Assembly (NCBI RefSeq): GCF_026013365.1
Contig: NZ_JAPDOE010000018.1
Location: forward strand, 1 to 64,000
Source: Paenibacillus sp. LS1
GTDB lineage: Bacteria > Bacillota > Bacilli > Paenibacillales > Paenibacillaceae
DNA: 64,000 nucleotides
Reading direction: 5' to 3'
Positions 50,183 through 59,092 of this stretch are shown piece after piece. Within the stretch, counting starts at the first letter, position 1, and each line of letters starts with the position of its first letter. A program made the position numbers and the translations under genes. The notes under the pieces were generated by a model. That model was not told the DNA's origin. It made no database searches and worked only from the letters and a program-made list of their open reading frames with translations.

Positions 50183-51814
50183 ATGATACCGCAATATTTA
50201 GTTGATTTTGATCTGTCTGCGCTACCGATGGTAGAGACGGATGTACTGGTTATAGGCTCAGGGATTGCTGGTTTGTTCACCGCCATTAAGGCAAGTGAAC
50301 AACAACGTGTATTAATGATCACGAAGAAGTCATTACTTGAAAGTAACACCAGGTATGCGCAGGGAGGCATCGCTGCGGTTATTGCTGAAGATGATTCACC
50401 TGCTTACCACTTGCAGGACACACTCGTTGCAGGAGCGGGCTTATGCCGCTCCGAGGCGGTAGAGGTATTGGTGAATGAGGGTCCGGACGGAGTGAAGGAA
50501 CTAATTCGTCTGGGTACATTGTTTGACCTGGAGAACGGCGAGTTGGCGTTGACGCAGGAAGGTGCGCATAGCCACCGCCGTATTTTGCATGCCAACGGGG
50601 ATGCAACGGGATATGAGATTGTACGTGCGCTTGCGGTCGAAGTGAATGAACATCCCGGGATTGAAGTATGGGATGAGCATTTTGTTATTGACCTGATTAC
50701 GGATCGAGATCGAGGGGAATGTGTCGGCGCCCTGATTCAGAAAGAAGATGGATCGCAAGTGTTTGTGAAGGCACAGGCAACCGTTCTCTGCTCTGGTGGG
50801 GCAGGACAATTGTACCGATACACGACGAATCCGGATGTAGCTACTGCCGATGGTGTAGCCATGGCCTACCGGGCTGGGGCTGTCGTTCGTGACATGGAAT
50901 TTATCCAGTTCCACCCGACCTCTCTTTGTTACCCGGGGGCACCACGTTTCCTTGTGTCAGAAGCCGTACGCGGCGAAGGCGCATATTTACGAAATGTGAA
51001 GGGCGAACGCTTCATGGATCGATATCATGCTCAGCTTGAACTGGCCCCGCGCGATATCGTGGCACGAGCGATTGTTAGTGAGATGGAGTCCACCAACAGC
51101 ACCTTTGTGTATTTGGACATTACACATGAACAGCCAGAGATGATCAAGCATCGTTTCCCAACCATATATGAGACTTGTATGCGTTATGGATTGGACATGA
51201 CAACGGACTGGATTCCCGTTGCACCTGCTGCCCATTACATGATGGGCGGAGTGAAAACGGATCTTAGTGGAGAGAGCAGCATCTCCCGGTTATTCGCTTG
51301 TGGTGAGGTATCTTCTACAGGAGTGCATGGAGCTAACCGTCTGGCAAGCAACTCCTTGTCTGAAGCAATTGTATTTGGCCAGAGAATTGTTGAGCGCATT
51401 CAATCACTTTCTCCGCTTGGTTCATTACAAATAAGAGGAACTGCGACTTCACCTATGGACATGAATAGTAAAATCATGAAAGAGCAAAAGCCGATATCCG
51501 AAAGACGCTTACGACTACAGAAAATGATGGTTCGTCAGGTAGGCTTGCGCCGGAATGGTGAGAACCTGCAGAAGGCTATGGACAAGCTGCAACAGGAATT
51601 GCAATTTTTTGATCAGACACTCACCCATAAGGAAGAGCTGGAGTACGCCAACCTTCTGACCTGTGCCTGGTTAGTTACCAGCGGAGCATTACACCGCGAG
51701 GAAAGTCGGGGAGCTCACTATCGTGAGGATTTCCCGGCACGTGATGATGTCGTGTGGCAGAAGCATAGTCTGCAGCAGCGAGAACAAGCGATTGTGGAGG
51801 AATTGATGTCATGA
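50183..51814 (+). CDS. nadB: L-aspartate oxidase NadB
   Basis: NadB oxidises aspartate to iminoaspartate with FAD. The 543-residue protein has the dinucleotide site VLVIGSGIAGLFTAIKA, the SNTRYAQGGIAAV and ATQEGAHS-like LTQEGAHSHRRILHANGDATG motifs, HPTSLCYPG, and the ATSGVHGANRLASNSLSE equivalent STGVHGANRLASNSLSEA. ATG 50183 follows AGGTG by about seven bases, 35 bp after nadA. It overlaps nadC by four bases (ATGA). The C-terminal helical domain is complete. Confidence 0.95.
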   Translation: MIPQYLVDFDLSALPMVETDVLVIGSGIAGLFTAIKASEQQRVLMITKKSLLESNTRYAQGGIAAVIAEDDSPAYHLQDTLVAGAGLCRSEAVEVLVNEGPDGVKELIRLGTLFDLENGELALTQEGAHSHRRILHANGDATGYEIVRALAVEVNEHPGIEVWDEHFVIDLITDRDRGECVGALIQKEDGSQVFVKAQATVLCSGGAGQLYRYTTNPDVATADGVAMAYRAGAVVRDMEFIQFHPTSLCYPGAPRFLVSEAVRGEGAYLRNVKGERFMDRYHAQLELAPRDIVARAIVSEMESTNSTFVYLDITHEQPEMIKHRFPTIYETCMRYGLDMTTDWIPVAPAAHYMMGGVKTDLSGESSISRLFACGEVSSTGVHGANRLASNSLSEAIVFGQRIVERIQSLSPLGSLQIRGTATSPMDMNSKIMKEQKPISERRLRLQKMMVRQVGLRRNGENLQKAMDKLQQELQFFDQTLTHKEELEYANLLTCAWLVTSGALHREESRGAHYREDFPARDDVVWQKHSLQQREQAIVEELMS

Positions 51815-52677
51815 TACTGAACGGATATAATGAGGGACTTATCGAATCAATCAAAAACTGGCTTCGTGAAGATGTTGGCGCAGGTGACGTTACAACAAGT
51901 GTAACGATCCCAGCAGGTAACCAATCCAAGGCCATTATACATGCTAAAGATAATGGTATCATTGCAGGCATGACCGTAGCTGAACTCGTATTTCAGGTAG
52001 TCGATCCTGAACTTGTATTTACACCGAAGGTAACAGACGGAGACAAGGTCACGCATGGAACGATTTTAGCAGAGGTAGAGGGAAGTACACACTCACTGCT
52101 TACGGGTGAGCGACTGGCACTTAACTTGCTGCAACGTATGTCGGGAATAGCTACGCGTACGCGTGCCTATATGGACGTGCTGGATGGTCTTGAGACAAGG
52201 CTCGTGGATACACGTAAGACAACACCGGGTCACCGGTTACTTGAGAAATACGCGGTGCGCGTGGGTGGAGGAGCGAATCATCGGTTTGGACTCTACGATG
52301 CTGTTATGATTAAGGATAACCACATTAAGGGTGCAGGAGGAATTACGGAAGCGGTACAGCGAGCACGAACCGTTATTCCGCATACGATGACGATTGAAGT
52401 GGAGACTGAGAATCTGGAGCAGGTGAGAGAAGCCTTGCAAGCCGGGGCAGATATCATTATGCTGGATAACATGCATCCAGATCGGATGCGTGAAGCGGTT
52501 GAACTCATTCGTGAGCAGGCTCCGCATGTGAAGGTTGAAGCATCAGGTAACGTCTCTCTCCAGACCATTCGTGGAATTGCAGAGAGCGGTGTGGATGTAA
52601 TTTCGGTTGGCAGGTTAACCTATTCCTTTGAGAGCCTGGATATCAGCCTGGATTTAAATGAAAAGAAAGAGGGGTGA
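51811..52677 (+). CDS. nadC: nicotinate-nucleotide pyrophosphorylase (carboxylating) NadC
   Basis: NadC turns quinolinate and PRPP into nicotinate mononucleotide. The 288-residue type II PRTase has LREDVGAGDVTT, ERLALNLLQRMSGIATRTR, DTRKTTPGHRLLEKYAVRVGGGANHR, IKDNHI, and VEASGNVSLQTIRGIAESGVDVISVG. Overlap with nadB couples translation. The coaX start lies six bases after its stop, so NAD and CoA synthesis genes share a transcript. Confidence 0.96.
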   Translation: MILNGYNEGLIESIKNWLREDVGAGDVTTSVTIPAGNQSKAIIHAKDNGIIAGMTVAELVFQVVDPELVFTPKVTDGDKVTHGTILAEVEGSTHSLLTGERLALNLLQRMSGIATRTRAYMDVLDGLETRLVDTRKTTPGHRLLEKYAVRVGGGANHRFGLYDAVMIKDNHIKGAGGITEAVQRARTVIPHTMTIEVETENLEQVREALQAGADIIMLDNMHPDRMREAVELIREQAPHVKVEASGNVSLQTIRGIAESGVDVISVGRLTYSFESLDISLDLNEKKEG

Positions 52678-52683
52678 ACCTCT

Positions 52684-53454
52684 TTGATTCTAGTAGTAGA
52701 CGTGGGGAACAGCAATATGGTGCTCGGCGTATATCAAGGCCGGGAATTGCTGCACCACTTTCGTCTGAGTACATCACGTCAGTCAACAGTGGATGAATAC
52801 GGCGTATTGATTTATAATTTATTTCATATGTCCGGCATCAGGGCAAGTGACATCGAAGGTGTCATCATCTCATCTGTGGTTCCTCCACTGGTGAATGTAA
52901 TCGAAGCGATGTGTGAGAAATATGTAGGCAAAAAACCGTTACTCGTTGGGCCTGGTATCAAAACCGGCCTGAACCTGCGATACGAGAATCCACGTGAGGT
53001 GGGTGCAGATCGCATTGTTAATGCAGTGGCAGCCGTTGAGAAGTATGGCGGCCCTCTCGTCGTCGTCGATTTTGGTACTGCAACGACCTTTGACTGTATT
53101 GACGAGAAAGGTCATTACCTGGGGGGAGCTATTGTACCTGGTATTCACATTGCCACCGAAGCGCTCTATGAGCGGGCATCCAAGCTGCCTCGTATTGAGC
53201 TGGAGAAACCCAAGAAGGTCATTGGGCGTAATACTATTCATGCGATGCAAGCGGGCATTATCTATGGCTATGCAGGACAGGTAGATGGTATTGTGGAGCG
53301 TATTCGTGAAGAAATGGGAGCTAAACCCAGAGTCATTGCAACGGGTGGTCTTGCTACACTAATTGCGGAAGAAACCCGTAGTATAGAGGAAGTTGATCCG
53401 CTGCTTACGCTTGAAGGGCTGCGTATTATATATGAGCGGAACCGGGAAAGGTGA
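52684..53454 (+). CDS. coaX: type III pantothenate kinase CoaX
   Basis: CoaX phosphorylates pantothenate, the first step to CoA; type III is insensitive to CoA feedback. The 256-residue ASKHA protein has LVVDVGNSNMVLGVY, ENPREVGADRIVNAVAA and VVVDFGTATTFDCI. TTG 52684 follows GAGGGGTGA. A GC hairpin with T6 follows (53463-53512). In B. subtilis coaX follows ftsH directly; here nadABC intervenes. Confidence 0.96.
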   Translation: MILVVDVGNSNMVLGVYQGRELLHHFRLSTSRQSTVDEYGVLIYNLFHMSGIRASDIEGVIISSVVPPLVNVIEAMCEKYVGKKPLLVGPGIKTGLNLRYENPREVGADRIVNAVAAVEKYGGPLVVVDFGTATTFDCIDEKGHYLGGAIVPGIHIATEALYERASKLPRIELEKPKKVIGRNTIHAMQAGIIYGYAGQVDGIVERIREEMGAKPRVIATGGLATLIAEETRSIEEVDPLLTLEGLRIIYERNRER

Positions 53455-53462
53455 GCATAGAG

Positions 53463-53512
53463 ACGGCATACAGCGGGCTGAGATTACAGCTTAAGTGTTG
53501 TGCCGTTTTTTC
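53463..53512 (+). terminator. terminator after coaX
   Basis: ACGGCA (53463-53468) pairs with TGCCGT (53501-53506), followed by TTTTTT. The loop is long (32 bases) and holds minor pairs. Confidence 0.6.
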
Positions 53513-53558
53513 TGTGTTACTACTATAAATGGCGATACGCCAAAGGAGGCTGAATGAC

Positions 53559-54449
53559 TTGGAAAACAACAACAAGCATGACCGGTTAATTCGTGGTACA
53601 GCAATGAATGGAAAGGTAAGAGCCTTTGCTATCCAGACGACACAACTGGTTGAGGAACTACGCAGAAGACATGATACGTTTCCCACGGCTACAGCTGCCA
53701 TGGGGCGTACAGTTACAACAGCAGCTATTATGGGTGCGATGCTCAAGGGTGAAGAGAAGTTAACGATACAAGTCAACGGTGATGGCCCCATTGGACAGAT
53801 CGTAGCTGATGCCAATGCGAAAGGCGAGGTTCGGGGTTATGTTTCTAATCCACATGTACATCTGCCAAGCAATAGTGTGGGAAAACTGGACGTTGCAGGC
53901 GCAGTTGGAACCGAAGGCTTCATCAACATAACGAAGGATTTGGGACTGAAAGAACCATACCGCGGCAGTGTGCCTATTATTTCAGGAGAACTGGGCGAAG
54001 ACTTTACGTACTATTTTGCCCAATCGGAGCAGACTCCTTCTGCTGTAGGCGTTGGTGTGCTCGTTGATACGGATAATTCCGTTATTGTCTCAGGTGGATT
54101 CATTATGCAGCTGTTGCCGGGATTGACAGATCCAGAGATCACGGCGATCGAAAACGCCATTAGTACGTTGCCGCCAGTGACGACTTTGCTGGAGCAGGGG
54201 CTTGAGTTGGAAGAGTTGCTTCGCCGATTGTTGCCAGATGTACAAGTGATGGAAGGACTGGATATACATTTTAGCTGTGAGTGTTCACGTGAGCGGGTAG
54301 AGAAGACGCTGATCAGCCTGGGCCAAACGGAGATGGAGCAATTAATTGAAGAAGAGGGCCAGGCTGAAGTGGTCTGCCAATTCTGTAATGAAGCCTATGA
54401 CTTTAACAAAGAACAACTTGAGACCATCCTAGAGCAAGCCAAGAACTGA
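53559..54449 (+). CDS. hslO: redox-regulated chaperone Hsp33 (HslO)
   Basis: Hsp33 is activated by oxidation and prevents aggregation of unfolded proteins. The 296-residue protein has DRLIRGTAMNGKVRAFAIQTT, GAMLKGEEKLTIQVNGDGP, and the C-terminal zinc switch CEC (near residue 239) and CQFC (near 273). TTG 53559 follows AAAGGAGG by nine bases and gives a family-typical start; an earlier in-frame start lacks a ribosome site. Located between coaX and the yacD-type foldase as in Bacillus. Confidence 0.96.
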   Translation: MENNNKHDRLIRGTAMNGKVRAFAIQTTQLVEELRRRHDTFPTATAAMGRTVTTAAIMGAMLKGEEKLTIQVNGDGPIGQIVADANAKGEVRGYVSNPHVHLPSNSVGKLDVAGAVGTEGFINITKDLGLKEPYRGSVPIISGELGEDFTYYFAQSEQTPSAVGVGVLVDTDNSVIVSGGFIMQLLPGLTDPEITAIENAISTLPPVTTLLEQGLELEELLRRLLPDVQVMEGLDIHFSCECSRERVEKTLISLGQTEMEQLIEEEGQAEVVCQFCNEAYDFNKEQLETILEQAKN

Positions 54450-54472
54450 TCTATGCGGGGACGGGATGCGGA

Positions 54473-55423
54473 ATGACAAGACAGGAAAAAGGGTTGTGGA
54501 CGGCTGTAATTGTCTTGACGCTGGGCATGCTGGTTATGGGAACGGTGATGGCTATGCATGGTCTCAGACAGGGCAAAGACGAGGCAGATGCCTCCCATGA
54601 TGCCAATACGGAAGAAGGAAGCACCGTAGCGACGATCAACGGAGAAGTCATCACGGACAAAGAGTGGAGCGATGCGCTGAAACGACGTTACGGTAGTGAG
54701 TTATTACTCCAGATGCTAAACCGTAAAGCAGTATATGCCGAAGCAATTGAACGTAAGCTGATTGTCACGCCCCAAGAGATTGCAAGAGAACTTGCGGCCG
54801 CGATGGATGGGTACGATTCAGAGAAATCGTATTTTGACGAAATGAAGTCGCAGTTGGGTCTGTCGAAACAGGAGCTTGAATTGGAAGCTGGCTATAGGCT
54901 ACTGCTTGAGAAAATTGCAACGATCGGCATACAGATCAAGGATGCAGATATCGAGCATTACTGGACTGAACACCGTGAGGATTACGTTTCCCCCGAAAAG
55001 TATGACTTGTCCATCATCGTAGTGAAGGAAGAGGAGGAAGCCGATTCCTTACTGGATGCGTTGGAGAAGGGGGAAGACTTTGAAGAAGCTGCTCGGAGGC
55101 AATCGACAGACAGCTTCTCTCGTGATGCTGGTGGCAGGCTGGGATGGATTGAGCGGAATGATCCATTCCAGCCAGAAGAAATCCTTCAACTCGCTGCCGG
55201 GCTGGATGTGGGCGATATTGCTGGTTCAGTTCGAGTGGAAGAGGGCTATGCTATTATCAGACTTAATGATAAAGAAGAACGCCAGGTGCAGTCGGCCGAA
55301 GAGGTCCATGAGGAGATTCGAATGCAACTGGCTCTGAGTCAGGCCGATCCGTTGCCGCAGGTAGAGCAAATGCTGCGCAATAAGTATGAGGCCGTGATCC
55401 TGTCCGAGATTCCTGCCTCCTGA
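54473..55423 (+). CDS. yacD: YacD-like PpiC-type peptidyl-prolyl isomerase, membrane-anchored
   Basis: The 316-residue protein has an uncleaved signal anchor (GLWTAVIVLTLGMLVMGTVMAM, residues about 7-28), a SurA-like N-terminal helical region (about 50-150), and a parvulin domain (about 175-275: YDLSIIVVKEEEEADSLLDALEKGEDFEEAARRQSTDS...GGRLGWIERND). No lipobox cysteine is present, unlike the PrsA paralogue at 31392. It likely assists folding of exported proteins. GGGACGGG precedes the ATG. Position between hslO and cysK matches B. subtilis yacD. Confidence 0.88.
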   Translation: MTRQEKGLWTAVIVLTLGMLVMGTVMAMHGLRQGKDEADASHDANTEEGSTVATINGEVITDKEWSDALKRRYGSELLLQMLNRKAVYAEAIERKLIVTPQEIARELAAAMDGYDSEKSYFDEMKSQLGLSKQELELEAGYRLLLEKIATIGIQIKDADIEHYWTEHREDYVSPEKYDLSIIVVKEEEEADSLLDALEKGEDFEEAARRQSTDSFSRDAGGRLGWIERNDPFQPEEILQLAAGLDVGDIAGSVRVEEGYAIIRLNDKEERQVQSAEEVHEEIRMQLALSQADPLPQVEQMLRNKYEAVILSEIPAS

Positions 55424-55465
55424 ATTCAATGGAAAAGATTGTATCGTACTGCTTCATCTTGATAA

Positions 55466-55513
55466 AAATACTCTGTCTGCGGTCTTAGGGCCGAAGGCAG
55501 AGTATTTTTTTTG
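55466..55513 (+). terminator. intrinsic terminator after yacD
   Basis: AAATACTCTG and CTGC pair with GCAG and AGAGTATTT around a GC-rich loop, ending in eight T. Confidence 0.88.
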
Positions 55514-55523
55514 AGTACTCATA

Positions 55524-55600
55524 TTGACAATAAGGGTTATCGTTGATAAGATGAAAATAATAAATACCTACTCGTTTACTCGGATATAAAAGATTTATTT
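55524..55600 (+). promoter_or_regulatory. cysK promoter and possible operator
   Basis: TTGACA (55524-55529) and TAAGAT (55547-55552) are 17 bp apart. Around the expected start site lies AATAAATACCTACT with a partner ATTTATT about 30 bases on. In Bacilli, CymR represses cysK from an AT-rich site near the promoter; whether this is such a site is a guess. The 5' leader is long (about 210 bases). Confidence 0.45.
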
Positions 55601-55767
55601 ATGAACAAAGAAACTTTCGGAAACCTCCGCCCTGTCTAGAAACTTAGTAGTAAGGGATAGGATTAACAGGATTTCCGCAGTTCTTCTATAACATCCAGAG
55701 GCTATCGGCCGCACAGTATAGGTTAACAGGACTCAAGTTTTATTCATCCACTAAGGAGGGCATTCAT

Positions 55768-56706
55768 ATGGCTAAAGTAGTTAATAACGTAACAGAACTC
55801 ATCGGAGGTACTCCGCTTGTTCGTCTGAACCGTATCGTACCTGAAGGCAGTGCTGAAGTATTCGTGAAGCTGGAGTACCAGAATCCAGGTTCAAGCGTGA
55901 AAGACCGTATCGCAATTAGCATTGTGGAAGAAGCGGAAAAAGAAGGCAAGTTGAAACCGGGTGATACCATTATCGAAGCAACAAGTGGTAACACGGGAAT
56001 CGGACTCGCGATGGTGGCTGCAGCCAAAGGCTACAAGTCCGTTATTGTAATGCCTGAGACGATGAGCTTGGAGCGTCGCAACTTGCTTCGTGCGTATGGT
56101 GCTGAGCTTGTGCTTACACCTGGAGCCGAAGGTATGAATGGTGCTGTTAAAAAAGCCGAAGAACTGCTGAAAGAAAACCCATCCTATTTCATGGCTGAGC
56201 AATTTAAAAATAAAGCCAACGTGAAGATCCACCGTGAAACGACTGGCCCTGAGATTGTGGACGCGATCCAATCTGTGGGCGGTACGTTGGATGCTTTCGT
56301 TGCGGGAATTGGTACAGGCGGAACAATTACAGGTACAGGTGAAGTGCTGAAAGAAGCTTTCGCTGGTATTAAAATTGTTGCGGTTGAGCCAGCAGCTTCG
56401 CCAATTCTGGCGGGCGGCAAACCAGGACCACATAAGATCCAGGGGATTGGTGCCAACTTTATCCCTGAGATTCTGGATCAGGAAATCTATGATGAGATCA
56501 TTCACATTGAGAATGATGATGCATTCGAGACGGCTCGTCAGGTAGCGAAGGAAGAGGGCATTCTGTCCGGTATTTCTTCCGGTGCGGCGATCCGAGCAGG
56601 TCTTCAGGTTGCGAAACAGTTGGGTGAAGGCAAGCGCGTTGTCGTAATCGTTCCAAGTAACGGTGAACGTTACCTCAGCACACCTCTTTACAACTTCGAA
56701 GGCTAA
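55768..56706 (+). CDS. cysK: cysteine synthase A (O-acetylserine sulfhydrylase)
   Basis: CysK makes cysteine from O-acetylserine and sulfide with PLP. The 312-residue protein has the PLP lysine in SSVKDR (K45), the SGNTG phosphate loop (73-77), GIGTGGTITGTG, and IQGIGANFIPEIL. CTAAGGAGGGC is the ribosome site. A strong hairpin follows 19 bp after the stop and separates it from the folate operon. Cysteine availability probably controls it. Confidence 0.96.
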   Translation: MAKVVNNVTELIGGTPLVRLNRIVPEGSAEVFVKLEYQNPGSSVKDRIAISIVEEAEKEGKLKPGDTIIEATSGNTGIGLAMVAAAKGYKSVIVMPETMSLERRNLLRAYGAELVLTPGAEGMNGAVKKAEELLKENPSYFMAEQFKNKANVKIHRETTGPEIVDAIQSVGGTLDAFVAGIGTGGTITGTGEVLKEAFAGIKIVAVEPAASPILAGGKPGPHKIQGIGANFIPEILDQEIYDEIIHIENDDAFETARQVAKEEGILSGISSGAAIRAGLQVAKQLGEGKRVVVIVPSNGERYLSTPLYNFEG

Positions 56707-56724
56707 GTCTACAAATGACAAAAC

Positions 56725-56764
56725 CAATCCTCCTTGCCCGTATGACGGGTAGGGAGGATTTTTG
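56725..56764 (+). terminator. intrinsic terminator after cysK
   Basis: AATCCTCC and CCCGT pair with ACGGG and GGAGGATT, then TTTTTGG. It falls inside the longest in-frame extension of pabB, which argues against the early pabB starts. Confidence 0.85.
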
Positions 56765-56846
56765 GCGTAATGCTTTTAAAAGGGGCGGCGCTTTAGTATA
56801 CTATCAGACAATAGAACTAGCGACAGATGGAGGGCGGCACACCGCA

Positions 56847-58460
56847 ATGACACACCTGATGACAACATACGCCGACTGGACGGAGTGGGCTGGACAAGGC
56901 TGGACCATGATGCCCTATATCATGAAGTCGGATGAGGGACCGTATCATGGCGGTTTACCGTTATCGTGGGAGGCAGCCTGGCAGCAGGCGTCACCATACG
57001 CAATTGTGCTGGAGAATGGCAAAGGCGGGAGATATACATTTCTGGGGCTAGACCCCGTATCTGTTATTTCCGGCAAGGGTCAAAAAGCGGTTATTCATGA
57101 TGTGACGCAAGGGACCACCTCGACAGACAGCGGCAAGCCGCTTGATGTATTGAAGAGATGGACAGCACCTTATAGCGCACCTAAGGTTAATGGGGCCCCA
57201 GACTTTGGGGGTGGCTACGCAGGTTATCTCAGTTATGATGTAGCAAGATCGTTGGAGAAGCTTCCAGCTTTGGCTGAAGATAACCCGGCTCTGCCGGATT
57301 ATTGGTGGATGCGTTTTGAAGAAATATGGGCGTACGACCATCAGCAACAGGCGCTTTTCTGCATGGTTCACCTGGCTATAGAGCCTAACCAGAACGAAGC
57401 CGATATCCGTAGCCTATATGCAGCGGCAGAAGCGCGAGCGACAGCGATGCAGCAACGATGGCTTCATATTATGGGGTTTGCACAGGCCGAAGAACAACAG
57501 CAGGCACTGGAACGCCGTAATAGGCAGGTCAATCGCGCACCGCAGCCTGAAGATGCGGAAAGGGAGTCCGAAGGGTGGGAAACCTCCTTTCCGCAGGAGG
57601 ACTTTGAACAGGCTGTACGCACGGTACAGGAATATATCAGGCAAGGTGATGTGTTCCAGGTGAATCTGTCCTTGAGGCAGGAAAAGCAGCTTCATTCGAG
57701 CGCTGAGCATATTTATGAATGGCTGCGTCTTGTGAATCCATCACCGTATATGGGTATGCTGCGTAGCCCAGACTTCCAACTGGTAAGCGGATCTCCCGAA
57801 CTTCTGGTCAAAGTGGAGAATGGCAAAGTCAGTGCACGTCCCATCGCAGGGACCCGAAGAAGGGGACGGGATGAAGCAGAGGATAAAGCTATGGCAGATG
57901 AACTGCTCAGCAGTGAGAAGGAACGGGCGGAGCATATTATGCTCGTCGATCTGGAACGTAATGATATCGGACGGATTGCGGCCTATGGTTCGGTTCATGT
58001 GCCTGAATTGATGACCATCGAGAAGTATTCCCATGTCATGCATCTCGTTTCCCAAGTGGAAGGCAGGCTGGCAGAAGGTTTATCCGTATTTGATGTGATT
58101 GCTGCGACATTCCCGGGTGGGACGATTACAGGAGCGCCCAAAGTTCGCACCATGGAGATTATCGAGGAGCTTGAGCCTGTGCGGCGTGGACCATATACGG
58201 GTTCCATTGGGTGGATGGATTACAGTGGAAATATGGAATTGAACATCGTCATTCGTACGCTTGCTATCAAGGACGGTATTGGTTATGTACAGGCGGGTGC
58301 AGGTATTGTTATTGATTCCGATCCATATCGGGAATACAAGGAATGCCGCAACAAGGCAAGAGCAATGATGAGAGCTGTGAATTACAGCGAAGAGGCGGAA
58401 GAGGACAGAGCTGTCGAACAAGAACAAGCGAAACGAACGGAAGCTGTTAAACTAAACTAA
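56847..58460 (+). CDS. pabB: aminodeoxychorismate synthase component I (PabB)
   Basis: PabB with PabA converts chorismate and glutamine to 4-amino-4-deoxychorismate. The 537-residue protein has an N-terminal anthranilate-synthase I domain and a C-terminal chorismate-binding domain with FQVNLSLRQEK, NPSPYMGMLRSPDFQLVSGSPELLV, PIAGTRRRGRDEAEDKAMADELLSSEKERAEHIMLVDLERND and FPGGTITGAPK. An alanine stands in PIAGT where E. coli PabB has the catalytic lysine, so TrpE-like activity must be considered; the pabA-pabC-folP context supports PabB. ATG 56847 or 56859 are the likely starts; a GGAGGG lies upstream. A charged insert (about residues 210-260) is unusual. Confidence 0.9.
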   Translation: MTHLMTTYADWTEWAGQGWTMMPYIMKSDEGPYHGGLPLSWEAAWQQASPYAIVLENGKGGRYTFLGLDPVSVISGKGQKAVIHDVTQGTTSTDSGKPLDVLKRWTAPYSAPKVNGAPDFGGGYAGYLSYDVARSLEKLPALAEDNPALPDYWWMRFEEIWAYDHQQQALFCMVHLAIEPNQNEADIRSLYAAAEARATAMQQRWLHIMGFAQAEEQQQALERRNRQVNRAPQPEDAERESEGWETSFPQEDFEQAVRTVQEYIRQGDVFQVNLSLRQEKQLHSSAEHIYEWLRLVNPSPYMGMLRSPDFQLVSGSPELLVKVENGKVSARPIAGTRRRGRDEAEDKAMADELLSSEKERAEHIMLVDLERNDIGRIAAYGSVHVPELMTIEKYSHVMHLVSQVEGRLAEGLSVFDVIAATFPGGTITGAPKVRTMEIIEELEPVRRGPYTGSIGWMDYSGNMELNIVIRTLAIKDGIGYVQAGAGIVIDSDPYREYKECRNKARAMMRAVNYSEEAEEDRAVEQEQAKRTEAVKLN

Positions 58461-58515
58461 AATAAAATGAAGCAACCGTCACTTGTGTTGACGGAAGATG
58501 AGGAGGAGCAGGCAT

Positions 58516-59091
58516 ATGATACTGGTTATCGATAATTACGATTCCTTCACGTACAACCTGGTTCAATATCTGGGTGAACTCGGTGAGACGGTGGAAGTTC
58601 GCCGCAACGATGAGATTGATTTGGCAGGCATAGAGGCACTGGCACCTGATCATATTCTGATCTCTCCAGGTCCGTGTACACCGAATGAAGCGGGCATCAG
58701 CCTGGCAGTCATCGATCACTTCAAGGGAAGCATCCCGATCTTTGGAGTGTGTCTGGGACATCAGTCTATTGGACAAGCGTTTGGCGGTAATGTCATTCGT
58801 GCGGAGCGCATGATGCACGGCAAAACATCCGAGATGCACCATAATGGAACATCGGTATTTGCCGGATTGCCATCTCCATTCACAGCTACCCGTTATCATT
58901 CCCTGATTGTGGAGCGCAGCAGCTTGCCTGACTGTCTGGAGATTACAGCGGAGACCGCCGAAGGTGAGATTATGGGTCTGCGTCACAAAGAATATGCGAT
59001 TGAAGGGGTTCAATTCCACCCGGAATCCATTATTACAGATCACGGTCACCAGATGCTTCGCAATTTCCTGTCCCAACAGGTGAGGGTATAA
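58516..59091 (+). CDS. pabA: glutamine amidotransferase PabA/TrpG
   Basis: This subunit supplies ammonia from glutamine to PabB and, in Bacillus, also to TrpE. The 191-residue class I amidotransferase has VIDNYDSFTYNLVQYL, the nucleophile C79 in GVCLGHQ, and the His/Glu of FHPES near residue 168. GAGGAGGAGC lies before ATG 58516. The start of pabC follows one base after its stop. No other trpG is in the window, so dual use is likely. Confidence 0.95.
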   Translation: MILVIDNYDSFTYNLVQYLGELGETVEVRRNDEIDLAGIEALAPDHILISPGPCTPNEAGISLAVIDHFKGSIPIFGVCLGHQSIGQAFGGNVIRAERMMHGKTSEMHHNGTSVFAGLPSPFTATRYHSLIVERSSLPDCLEITAETAEGEIMGLRHKEYAIEGVQFHPESIITDHGHQMLRNFLSQQVRV

Positions 59092-59092
59092 C

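Noticed and set aside
56715..56846. Longer N-terminus of pabB
   Set aside because: The extension contains the cysK terminator and would add residues that the family does not have.
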